Shown here piece by piece: positions 33,733-43,541 of a stretch of 64,000 nt of DNA; within the stretch, counting starts at the first letter, position 1, and every line of letters begins with the position of its first letter. The DNA comes from Guillardia theta CCMP2712 (lineage: Eukaryota; Cryptophyceae; Pyrenomonadales; Geminigeraceae): positions 186,434 through 250,433 of the forward strand of contig NW_005434628.1 in assembly GCF_000315625.1 (NCBI RefSeq), in the 5' to 3' direction. The notes under the pieces are model-generated. The model was not told where the DNA came from. It searched no databases and was given only the letters and a program-made list of their open reading frames with translations. The position numbers and the translations under genes were made by a program.

Positions 33733-33863
33733 GCTCTACTCCGCCTTGTCCCGCAGTCGTCACCCCACTCCCTACGGGAGGAGATGAAGCATTGATAGAA
33801 CGGCAGGAGAGCAGCGTTGAGGCCATCAGGAACACTGGCTCCTAGTGAGCCCACACATCGAGC
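33336..33863. repeat. Divergent intergenic region with CTCCTG repeat
   Basis: Between the 73-residue gene (-) and the WW/Sel1 gene (+). It contains a CTCCTG hexanucleotide run at about 33699-33733, the complement family of the GAGCAG/CAGGAG arrays elsewhere in the window. No coding signal was recognised. Confidence 0.7.
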
Positions 33864-36123
33864 ATGTCAGGACAAGATCATGATCAAGATTCAAGGAGGG
33901 AGGGAGGGAGGAGGAGCGCAGCGACTTCAGAACCTTCCCTTCACCGCAGGAACGTGTCAAGAGCGGTCAAGCGCCCGACGGCATGGTACCCGCCGAGGGA
34001 CTCAGACTTGAGCAGGTGAGGAGAGGTTTCAAGCGTGAGCTCGGCAACACTTGACATGCTGGCAGAGGAGACGTGTTCAAACTTCGGAGGCGGGCTGTGG
34101 AGGAGTATGCGGTAAGGGCCAGTAGAGGGCCGGGCTCCTTATGAAGCGATGCATGCAGCGTTACATCGGGATGAACCTCCGGCTCGACAAAGGCTTGTTG
34201 TGAGGACGGTTCTGACATGGATCGGGCTGATGGGTGACCTCTTGTCTGCAAGGTGGCTGGCAGAGGAGGGACTATATGCCGACCTGCCTGAAGGATACAA
34301 GGAGATGAAGGACTTCACCGGGAACCCTTATTACTATAACGAGACGACCAAGACCGCCTCTTGGGAGCATCCCCTCGACGATGTGTACAGGTGGGGACGT
34401 GGATGCTGCTTTCGCGCATGTGAGACAGCGGGTTGTGGATGACAGGAAGAAGTACGCCAGCATGCGCTCTCTTCATGATTCTGCTGATCCGCTAGTTGGA
34501 AAACTCCGCCAGCGGTGAGAAATTTGTGCCTTCCACTCGCAGAGGACAAATATGACACGTCACAAGGATGAATTCGAGGAGTTCGGAGCCTAGCACGGGC
34601 CCCAAGAGGCCATCGCCAATGAAGACTTACTTGCGATGGCTGCTCCTCAGCATGGCAGCCTGTTGCTTCTTCGCACTCCTCTACCTCCTCTCCAAGTTCT
34701 CGCTATGCATGTCGAGGCGATTCAGATGGGAAGGATCGCTGCTGTACCAGGTGCCTCAACTTGTTCCTACCGCGAGCTGAAGTATTTGAACCAAGACAGC
34801 CGCGTGCTTTGGGTCCAGAGAGGCGCTGGCCAAGTCGGGTGAGGATGGGAAGAGCGAGGACGACAGGATCTCATCTGACTTGGATTGGAGGGTTGTCGTT
34901 CTATCGCGGGAAGAATGGCATTCCTAAGAATGCAAGTTTGGCGTTCGAGTGGTTTATGGTACGTGTCCTGCTCCACCTCCTCCTCCCCCAGCCTCCACCA
35001 CCTCCTCTCCCCTCCTCTTCCGCTTCCTCTCCCTCCCTCAGAGCAACACACTCTCCTCCGCTTCTTTCGTATTTCCTCCTCCTCACTTCCGATCCATGCA
35101 GGAAGGAGCAGCTGTAGCTGATGCAATCTGCCAGAGGATGGCTGGTATCTTGCTGATGAACGGTCTTGACCTAGGAGGAGGAGGATGGGGTTGTGAGAGA
35201 AGGGCAGGCGATGGAGTTGAAAGGGATATCGAGAGATCACGGCAGTTGCTACATGCTGCAGCTCAGAGCGATGACATATCTGCCATGGCTTACCTTGGGT
35301 GAGTCAAGAGGTGTTGGAGACCGCTTCTTGTCTTCCGCCTCCTCCTCCTTCTTCCCCCTCCTTTGGGGCATATTCCTCTTTCTCCATCTCCTCCCCCATC
35401 TTCCTCCTCCCTCCCTTCCCCTTTCCCCTTGTGCACTCCCTTCTCCCTTTCCCTCTCCTTCCTGTTTCTTTCCTTCTCATGCTTTCCTCACAGCTTCATG
35501 TATTACACAGTGAAGGAGTATCAGAATTTTGAGGTGAGGGTACAACATGTGCCGACGTCTCCTCATTCTGCTTTCATCCTGCAGTCTGCTGTTCTCTGGA
35601 CGAAGAAATCAGCAGAGCGAGGAGACCTGACAGGCATGTTCACGTATGCCATCATGTTCGCAGAGGGAAAAGCGCTGACAAGGTACTTTCCTGGGAACCC
35701 TTCCTCTCCCTTCCTCTCCCTTCCTCCCCCTTCCTCCCCCTTCCTCTCCCATTTCTCCCATGCTTCCTTCGCCTCTCATCTCCCTTCCGTCAAATAACGA
35801 CGAGCTCATGTTCACTTGTGCTTGTCAGGGATCTCAGTCGGGCATGCGAATGGCTCCTTCTTGTGGACAAGTCGGCACTTCCTCCTCCTCCTCCTCCATC
35901 CTCCCCCTGACTCTGCTGCCTCTCCAGGCATGGCAGTTCTGATCCTTCCATCGCAAACAAGGCCAAAGTCTATCTCTCCATGCTGCAGAGCTCGATTCCC
36001 CCCCACGAGGTACTCCCGCTGCCCTCCCTGCCCCCTCTGTGGCTGACGCCTGGCTGCAAGCTGGAAAGGATAAGGAGGAAGGTGGAAAGATTCTCCCTGG
36101 TCAAGCAGGATGACTTCCTGTAG
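33864..36123 (+). CDS. WW domain - transmembrane - Sel1 repeat fusion protein, 14 exons
   Basis: Exons: 33864-34015, 34066-34111, 34159-34199, 34253-34390, 34446-34514, 34567-34750, 34796-34838, 34891-34958, 35102-35298, 35494-35533, 35585-35682, 35829-35870, 35928-36009, 36061-36123. Phases agree; 420 residues. Residues about 90-125 form a WW domain, LPEGYKEMKDFTGNPYYYN then TTKTASWEHPLDDVYR, of the kind with DDVYR after the second Trp, as in Cep164-like proteins. A transmembrane segment follows at about residues 172-194 (WLLLSMAACCFFALLYLLS). The rest has Sel1-like repeats: REALAKSGLSFYRGKNGIPK, NASLAFEWFM, QSDDISAMAYLGFMYY, KSAERGDLTGMFTYAIMFAE, KAKVYLSMLQ. WW domains bind proline motifs; Sel1 repeats scaffold complexes, often at the ER. 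An ATG at 34568 could instead start a separate TM-Sel1 gene, with the WW gene ending just before. Confidence 0.75.
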
Positions 36124-36126
36124 AGT

Positions 36127-36820
36127 TCAGCTCGAGCTCGCTGCAACAAGCTCGAGCTCGCAGATTAGACCAGCGTTAGCGGGGATGAACGGGTAGAGGC
36201 CCTGCGGCGTGCGAGGCCGTCAGGGAGGAGGAGGAGGATGGGGAAGTGATCTTCAGACCTTGGTTCCATACGCGAGGTCTGGAGTGATCTGGAGCATGTA
36301 AAATCACAACAAGACTAGCAAGTCAGAACAATGCTTCTCCACCATCACTCGCGCCTTGCTCCCGACCCTGAGCTCCAGGATCGCCATCTCAAGGCCTCCA
36401 AGGAGAGTCTCAGATCCTTGCGGGACAGGGCAGGAGCACCTTGGATGACGCTGCCGCATCCCATGCAGAACCGGAAGGGCTCTCCTCCTAGGTCCGAGTC
36501 CTCCCCGCCTGTATCGCCGACGAGGGTGCCTGTATTAAGTCAGACAGCACAAGTTGCGGGCCATGCAGACCGTCGAGTAGCATGAGCTTGTATCGGATGG
36601 AGACCTGGAACAGTTGTCGGTGGGAAGGAGGAAGGGGAGGGAGGAGGATGTACGAAGTCGTTTGGACGAGGCTGCTCTCCGTGCCCCTCCTGCAAGATCT
36701 CCGTCTTGATGCCCTGCGGTCACTCGTTCAATGCTGCAGCCGACACGACATGGATGGAGGGAGGGAGAGAAGGAGGAGAGAGGGCAAGGGGGGTGAAAGA
36801 AGAGGAAGGGGGTGTACCAT
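36127..36820 (-). CDS. FKBP-type peptidyl-prolyl isomerase, 7 exons
   Basis: Exons on the minus strand: 36820-36818 (the start codon alone), 36713-36654, 36604-36571, 36529-36440, 36395-36349, 36288-36259, 36201-36127; phases agree; 112 residues, the size of FKBP12. The sequence follows the family: GIKTEILQEGHGEQPRPND, VSIRYKLMLLDGTLVGD, EPFRFCMGCGSVIQGLEMAI, LELRVGSKARITPDLAYG, LYPFIPANAGLICELEL. Two substitutions stand out: the usual FD of the active-site strand (tVFDSS) is replaced by LVGD, and the Trp at the base of the pocket (VIxGWD) is Leu (VIQGLE). Catalysis and FK506 binding may therefore be reduced. The gene is probably cytosolic since no presequence is visible. Its stop lies 3 nt from the stop of the convergent WW/Sel1 gene. 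The start exon is inferred from phase and the M-GIKTEIL fit. Confidence 0.88.
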
Positions 36821-37155
36821 GATGGGATTTCTATCCAGTCAGTCCAGTCAGAATGCGCCGTAGTTCCTTTACCTTTGAAATAACACCGGTAAGGAACCAC
36901 CACCTCCCCGAGGGAATCGACTCCTTCACTACTCCACCATCTCTCCCTCTCCTCCTCCTCCTCCTCCTCCTTCCCCCCCTTCTCCCCCTGCTCCTCCTCC
37001 CCCTCCTCCCTTCGTTCCTATCGTTCCACTACCCATGGAATAAACCCAGTTCAAAATCCTCTATATGATTTTTTGGTAGGACCGAAAATGGTCGGGGTGG
37101 GGACTTGGCAGAGGGGAGGGGGCAGGGGGAAGGAGATGGAGAGAGAAGATGAGAG
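36821..37155. other. Divergent promoter region, pyrimidine-rich
   Basis: 335 nt between the FKBP and secreted-ankyrin start codons. CCT/CTC-rich at 36940-37015, then AT-rich near 37030-37080. I see nothing coding. Confidence 0.6.
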
Positions 37156-38642
37156 ATGGGGAGATTGATCTTGAAGAGATATCGACTCTATCCCCTCCTC
37201 CTCCTGCTCCTGCTCCTCCTCCTCCTCCTGCCCAGTGATGCTGCAGAATGCTGGGAAACTTGCGATGTGTCCGCATACACTGGGATGACTCCGCTACAAA
37301 CTTCGGCCATGGCAGCCGCTTCATCGCCATGGTTGCATGCCCTCGGTCTCCGAGGAGGAGGCATAGATGGCATATTGACGGATGACAACGACTATGCATT
37401 CTTCAAGCAGAAGTTCAAAAAGAAAGATCAGAAAGCGAGGAAAGCGATTGAGCGAAAGGGGGGCAGGGACGTTCGGGTCTTCAGGGACGAGGACTACGTC
37501 AAGTACGCCATGTCATCTCCTGATGCAACTGATGGCTCCACCTGTCCGTCCCCGCTCTCTCCACCTACTGTGCCTGACTAGCTGCCATGCGTCCTACCAA
37601 CATGACAACACAACAACACAAGAACACATCGCGACTTGTCTGTTCCTTGTCATGAAATCACCTCATCCTCCTCTCAGCGATCATCTTTGACTTGCTTGCT
37701 GCAGGAAGAAAGCGAAGGCTTCGCCGGATCTCAAGAGGCTGGAGAGCATGCAGGAGCAGAGGCGAGCCTTCTTCTTGAAGCAGTTACAAGTCACGAGCAG
37801 CGATGACCTGCACAAACTCCTCTGGGAGGTCTCGTACCCCTCCTTCCCTCTCTCCTCCAACTTCACCCTTCGCTCTGCTCCTCCCTTCCTCTTCCTCACA
37901 TCTTGCGACTCTTCTCCCCTCCTTCCCCCCTTCTTCGCCACTGACTCCCTCGCTTATCATACCTGAATCAAACACCACTCACTCTGCTCTCTCTCCCTCC
38001 TCCTCGCACCTTCTGGATCTCCTCCTTGCTCCTCGCTTCCTCTCTTATCCTCCCACAGGCTGTAGAACTTGGGCAGGATCTTCTCGTGCGGCAGAGCGTG
38101 CAGGCAGGAGCAGACGTGAACACTCGATACTCTACGGTAGCCCAGTCCTCTCTTCCGCGCTCGACCTGACGACGTTGTAAGATTCCAGGAGACTGGGCAG
38201 GCTTTGACATGACCAACATCAACGCTACTGTCCTCCACGTTGCTGCCCGGAATAACTACTCGAGCATCGTTGAGTTCCTGTGAAGACGCGCAGTTTTTGC
38301 TTGTAGTGACGTGTGACGTTGGTTCCTGTCAGGATCGAGAAAGGAGCAGATATCAATGCGCAGACTCGGTTTGGGATGACCCCGCTTATGACGGCCGCCC
38401 ACAGGTAGGTGATGGTGCGAGTAACATGCTGGAGAAGGCAGGGAGTCAGGGAGCAGAGAGAAAAGAAGTAGGAGGGAGGGGAGGGGAGGAATGGAGTGGA
38501 AAGAGAAGAGGAGAGAGGAGGGTTGGATAGGTTGTTGATCTGTTTTGCAGAGGGTCTACGAATGCTGCCATTGCTCTAGTGCAAGCAGGAGCTGATCTCT
38601 GGGTCAAAGACACTCGGTGATCCTCCTGCTTCCTCCTCCTCC

Positions 38643-38674
<32 letters not shown>

Positions 38675-39028
38675 CTACTTGCTCCCCTCCTGCTGCTTCT
38701 GCATCTCCTCCCGCTATTACGTGCTGCTCTTGCTTCTGCTCCTCCCTCTACCTGGCCATCTCCTCCTCTCTCCCCGTCGTTCCTGCCCCCTCCCTTCCCC
38801 CATCTCGATCTGCTCTCCCACAGGATGGAGGCGAAAGTGAGCCGTTCTCGCAGCGGCTACATCGCCGCTCAGATCGCGGAGATCTTTGCTGCTGACTGGA
38901 GGATCGCCTTGTGGCTGCGTGAAGTCTGCGAGTGGGACCAGGAGGGAAGAGCAGCTGCCATGCCGCGACCGCTGGGTGAGGAACCCGATGAAGGGGGCCA
39001 CGAGGAGGAGGAAGTGGAGGAAGAATAG
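37156..39028 (+). CDS. Ankyrin-repeat protein with signal peptide and GLRGG motif, 7 exons
   Basis: Exons 37156-37547, 37705-37828, 38059-38136, 38182-38279, 38333-38404, 38551-38616, 38824-39028; phases agree; 344 residues. The N-terminus is a signal peptide with a run of about twelve Leu (residues 14-25). After it, ALGLRGGGIDGILTDDNDY opens a charged domain rich in Lys (FKKKDQKARKAIERKGG). Ankyrin repeats follow: QSVQAGADVNTRYST, NATVLHVAARNNYSSIVEFL, IEKGADINAQTRFGMTPLMT, ALVQAGADLWVKDTR. The tail after W-R-I-A-L-W ends in acidic residues. Ankyrin repeats are protein-interaction modules; a secretory-route or plastid ankyrin protein is unusual. Intron 38617-38823 is stretched by a CCT repeat. 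The exon 1 donor is inferred from phase and is the least certain junction. Confidence 0.8.
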
Positions 39029-39901
39029 GGAGGAAGTGGCAGGGAAGCGGAGGAGGAGGAAGTGGCCCGTGGAGGAGGAGGGGGGGGGGGAGGAGGAGGA
39101 GGAGGAATCGAAAGAATGATGGAAGGGAGGGGAGGAATAGGAGGAGGACGAGAGGGAGGAGAAGAAGATATCCGAGTAGAGCATATGGAATTGGTTATGG
39201 AGAGTGTGAGGGAAGGCGAGAGGCAAGAGCGACGGGAAGAGGATAAGCAGGAGCAGGAATGAAAAGGAGAGAACAAACACTGGGATAAGAGCAGAGGAGT
39301 TGAGAAGGACGAAGACGAAGAGGAAGGGGAGAGGAGAAGGAGGGGAAGGTGGAGGAGAGGAAAGAAAAGGGGGAAGCGAGGAGGAGGAGGAGGAGGAGGA
39401 GGAGGAGCGTGTAGTACTGAAAGGACAGCAGCAAGCGGGCAATACCCTTATCCGTCAGAGACGATACAACTCAAAAGCTACCAGCGGAGCTGGACAGCTC
39501 CTCCTTCTGATGTACGTTGAGAGGACAAAGAACGAGGAAGTGCGGGAGGGGGGGGGAGGAGCCCCAAGCATGAGTGGGCGACATGGAGGAGAGGGAGACG
39601 AGGAGCAGGGGCAGGAGGAGGAGGGGCAGGAGGAGGAGGGAGATGAGGAGGAAGAGGAGGAGGAGGAGGAGGAGGAGTTTTGACGTCAATTTGCAGGAGT
39701 TGAATATTGGATTCTCTACCAAGAAAGGAGAAGTGTGAAAGGGAGTGATTATGAAGGATGATTGCATGTCAGATCACAAAGGACAAGATGTAAGATGCGT
39801 TTGAATGAGAACATCGGATTTCATGTGTGTGAATGAGAACACGAGATTTCACAGAATATTAAAGTTTATTGTTGTACGTTCTCATCTTCAGCTCCCTTTC
39901 G
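39029..39901. other. Convergent interval, GGA-rich low complexity
   Basis: Almost continuous purine-rich sequence (GGAGGA, AGGAGG, poly-G runs near 39079-39087 and 39549-39556) up to about 39675, then ordinary AT-richer sequence. Long open frames here are products of the GGA repeat and are not annotated as genes. Confidence 0.7.
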
Positions 39902-40879
39902 TCAAAGGTTCATGCTCTCCCGTTGAGTTGATCTGGTTGCGCTTGACCCTGCCATATCGTCAGCTGCTCTCCTCCCTCCCCTCCTCTCCTTGCTTGTCCT
40001 TGGCAGCTCCTCCGCTGCGAGCCGAGTCTTGGGGGTGGCGAGACGTTGGAGGCGATCGGAGACGGCGGGAGGACTGCGAGGTGAGGAGTCGCTAGGAGAA
40101 GAAGGTCAGAAACAGGAGGAGCCAGTCATAGGAGGAGGAGGAGAGTTAGGAGGACGAGGAGGAGAAGAAAGAAGAGGAGAAGCAGCAGCAGTAGAAGAGG
40201 AGGAAGAGAAGAAGGTAAATCAGATCCTCGGAATGGGACGGTGGGTAGACAAGGAGGGCAGGAGGAGCAGAGGTCCAAGGAATTCATTCGATCACGTTGG
40301 TCGGGAGATTCGCCTGCTGGTCGACGACGCTTCTTGCTTCTGTTCGGAACGTTGTGAGGGGAGTTGGGAGAAGAGGGGGAGAGGGAGGGGGGGCAGCTGA
40401 GGATGGAAAAGGAAGTAGGGAGGACGAGGACAGAGCAAGTTTGATGGAGGATGGAAGGAGGAGAAGGAAATGGTAGCGCAGCAAGGCAATCTGCACCTTG
40501 GTGTTGGGAGAGATTGTAGGACGAGGTTTGTTCCCAATGTTCCACGGTGGTCTCTCCTGCTGCTCAACCCTATCAACCATCTGCTTTCTCCCTCCTGCAA
40601 GCAGCTGTGGATCCTCCTCCTCCTCCCCCTCCTCCTGCTTCTCCCCCCCTTCCGCCCTCCTCCACCACCACCTCCTCCTCTTCCTCCTCTCTGCATACCT
40701 TGGTCTCTTTCCTCACCTGCGGCGGCTCCGATCGGGCCCTGAAGCCTCGTCAAGCTTGCTTCACCTCTCCCTCCCTCACCGAGCTCTTGTCGTCTTCTTC
40801 TCCGACGACCCCGGAGAGTCTCCTGCCCTGCTGAGCTGAGAGCCCAAGACACGTCAGAAGTCTCGCGAAACCCAACATG

Positions 40880-40910
<31 letters not shown>

Positions 40911-43018
40911 TTGCTTTCGGCCTGACTCTGACTCTGACCCCAACCTTCCCTGCTATCAATCCTCCTCCTCCTCCTCCTCCTCCTCCTCCTCCTCCTCCGC
41001 CACTACCACCACCACTACCACCACTACCACCACTACCACCACTACCACCACCACTTCCTCCTCGTCCTCGTGCACGTGCACGTCCTCGTCCTCGTCCTCG
41101 TCTCCTCCTCCTCCTCCTCGTCTCTCCTCCTCCTCCTCCTCGAACGTGCTGTCTCACCTTCTTGCTCGCAAGCTCTTCCTGCAGGTTCGCAATCGCCCTG
41201 CCACTTGAGGTCACATGTGGTCTCCTCAGGCTCTCTCGGTCGGGCAGACATTGTCAAGTCTTCGATCATCTTGGTGTTTCTCTTCATTTCCTCAGCTTGA
41301 ACTTGCTGTGAGATGAGATGAGAACATGATGCAAGCACTTCTGATATCTCGCCTTCATCCCCTTGATCTCCAGCTCATATTTCTATGCACGTGTCAGCAT
41401 CACCGTTTATCTCCTCCCTTCCCTCTCCTCCACCATCATCATTAACAACAACAACAACATGATCGACACAAACAACAACAACAACAACAACACCCACAAA
41501 CACCCACAACACCCACAACACCCACCACCACCACAACAATAATATGATCGACACAAACAACCACAACAAATAAAGCAATAACAATCAATGAAAATGACAC
41601 AAACATGACATGCACAGCAGCGGCGGCAGCACCTCACCTGCTGCATCTTTTTCATACGATCTTTATAGCTCTTGACGCTTCCTGTCTCAACTGCCCCAGC
41701 GCTTTCGCTTGTTCGTCTTGCTGCTGTTTCAGCCTCTTCGCGAATTTTATTTGTCGTGCTGTCAAACACTGCACTGCCGATGACCGTCTGCAGGACATGG
41801 AGATTGAGGAGCGGGAGGAGCGGAAGGAGCGGGGAAAATAGAGAGGTAGAGGAGGATGAGGATGTAGGAAGTAGTCAAAGGAGCAGGAGGAAAAAGAGGA
41901 GGAGGAAGGAGAAGTCAGCAAAAGCAGAACTTAGCAGGAGCAGAATACAGAAAACAAGTCAAATTTCATATCACTGTCGTCATCGGACAGTCCACAAACC
42001 AGGAACAAGTCTCACTTCAGCCCTCTCCCTCACCTCGTCCCGTGCTTGCATCAAAGTAGCCAGCAAGTCGTCAACGTCCACTGCAAGCTTTCCTTCCTCC
42101 CACCTGCTACCTCGTCAGTCGCCCTGGCAGGTTTCGGATAGTTTCTAACGTGCTCATGTCTGCCAGTCGACGCTCGCGGTACTTCGCCAATGAGAACTGT
42201 AGGAAAGACAACATGAACATGCGAGTGCAGAAAACAGAAAATCAGAACAGAACAACACTCTAGCAGAAGGGATGTTGTCATCGTCAAGGAGGAAAATCCG
42301 AGGGAGATGTAAACACTTGTAACATTTTGTCGATACGACCAACACAACAGACCTGAGCATTCCTGACACAGTCGCTGAGGTGTCTTTCCAAGTTGTTGAA
42401 ATTGTCCCTTATCGTCTCCATCTCCTTACATGCAATGAGGATCCCGTTGAAGTGCTGGCTGAGATCAGATCTCTGCTTCCTCCTTCCATCATCCCCGTCG
42501 CCGTCGCTACCATCAACATCTCCCCCGTCCTCTTCAGCGCTGTCTTGCTTGAAATCATAATCACCTCTCAAGGACTGAAACTCTTCCATCCTGTCTGTCT
42601 GCAGCGTGATGTTCTCACTTGGCAGGAAGATGGGTGATAGCCATCCCTGCTGCTCCGGCCCCTCGCTCACCATCCCGACCTGCCCGGTGGGAAACTGCGA
42701 GCTCTGGCCGTTTGCGAGCAGGGAAAATCTCTCTCCTCCCCTCTTGCTGTTGTCGAACGCTTCCGACTGCTGATGAGAAGAGTTGTGGAGATGGTCAAGG
42801 TGTCTGTGACCTCCTGTGTCCATCTGCTCTTCCTGCCTGCCCTCGCCATCCAGTGCGAACGCGCTGCCGTCGAAGACGATGTGCTGTTCGTCAATGTCTG
42901 TGATGATCGGATCCAGCCTTCTCTGCTGCTCCTCCGCTCCTTGCTGCGGCTTCTCGTGCAGATCGGGGGAGGGAGTTCCGGTATGGCCCCGACAGCTGTC
43001 GTAGGAGAGAAGCTGCAT
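39902..43018 (-). CDS. Coiled-coil / low-complexity hypothetical protein, multi-exon
   Basis: The first exon, 43018-42353 (222 residues, phase 0), is well supported: a Gln/Asp-rich N-terminus, ENITLQTDRMEEFQSLRGDY, an acidic run, and a helix DLSQHFNGILIACKEMETIR with NNLERHLSDCVRNAQ. Further coding pieces in order: about 42196-42150 (FSLAKYRERRLADMST), about 42080-42030 (VDVDDLLATLMQARDE), about 41790-41640 (TVIGSAVFDSTTNKIREEAE ending KDRMKKMQQ), about 41390-41350 (KYELEIKGMKARYQ), about 41310-41165 (QVQAEEMKRNTKMIEDL), about 40590-40490 (RVEQQERPPWNIGNKPRP), and a last exon ending RSTQRESMNL with the stop at 39902. Most pieces are predicted helical or coiled-coil, suggesting a structural protein. 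Several junctions could not be phased, and simple repeats (CTG, CCT, ACC, CAA) fill the introns. Family not recognised. Confidence 0.55.
40878..41129. repeat. Compound microsatellite (CTG, CCT, ACC, CGTCCT)
   Basis: A CTG run at 40878-40909, a CCT run at about 40961-41000, an ACC/ACT run at about 41002-41053 and CGTCCT-type units at 41060-41105. They lie in an intron or linker of the coiled-coil gene on the other strand. A separate CAA/CAC-rich tract is at about 41442-41536. Confidence 0.85.
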
Positions 43019-43034
43019 GCTGAAGAAAGTTTGA

Positions 43035-43286
43035 GAGGAGCGAGGAGCGAGGAGCGAGGAGAGAGGAGAGAGGAGCGAGGAGAGGAGCGAGGAGCAAGGA
43101 GCGAGGAGCGAGGAGCGAGGAGAGGAGCGAGGAGCGAAGGAGCGAGGAGCGAGGAGCGAGGAGAGGAGCGAGGAGGGAGGAGGGAGGAGGGAGGAGGGAG
43201 GAGGGAGGAGGGAGGAGGGAGGAGAGGAGGAGGGAGGAGGGAGGAGGAGGAGGAGGGAGGAGGGAGGAGGGAGGAGGGAGGAGGGA
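43035..43286. repeat. GGAGCGA/GGAGGGA minisatellite bordering the gap
   Basis: A dense array of 7-bp-like units GGAGCGA that grade into GGAGAGGAGCGA and then pure GGAGGGA units, running directly into the run of N. The array probably extends into the gap and caused the assembly break. Confidence 0.92.
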
Positions 43287-43386
43287 NNNNNNNNNNNNNN
43301 NNNNNNNNNNNNNNNNNNNNNNNNNNNNNNNNNNNNNNNNNNNNNNNNNNNNNNNNNNNNNNNNNNNNNNNNNNNNNNNNNNNNNN
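43287..43386. other. Assembly gap (100 N)
   Basis: Exactly 100 N, the conventional placeholder for a gap of unknown size. The sequence on its right side (43430-43490) is a CTC repeat. Confidence 1.
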
Positions 43387-43541
43387 CGTCTTCTGTCCAT
43401 TTTTCCCCCTTCCTGTGCCACTGTCTCCCTCCTCCTCCTCCTCCTCCTCCTCCTCCTCATCCTCCTCCTCCTCATCCTCCTCCTCCTCCTCGTTGTTCTC
43501 CTCGCTGCCCTGTCTTTGCTCTCAGCTCGACTTTGTCTTAC

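Noticed and set aside
34568-34780. A separate gene starting at ATG 34568
   Set aside because: Not excluded, but the 52-nt intron 34515-34566 joins it in phase to the WW exons, which otherwise would need a 28-nt intron and end abruptly.
39062-39675. Long open frames in the GGA-rich tract
   Set aside because: Glu/Gly homopolymer translations produced by the repeat, with no conserved motif on either strand.
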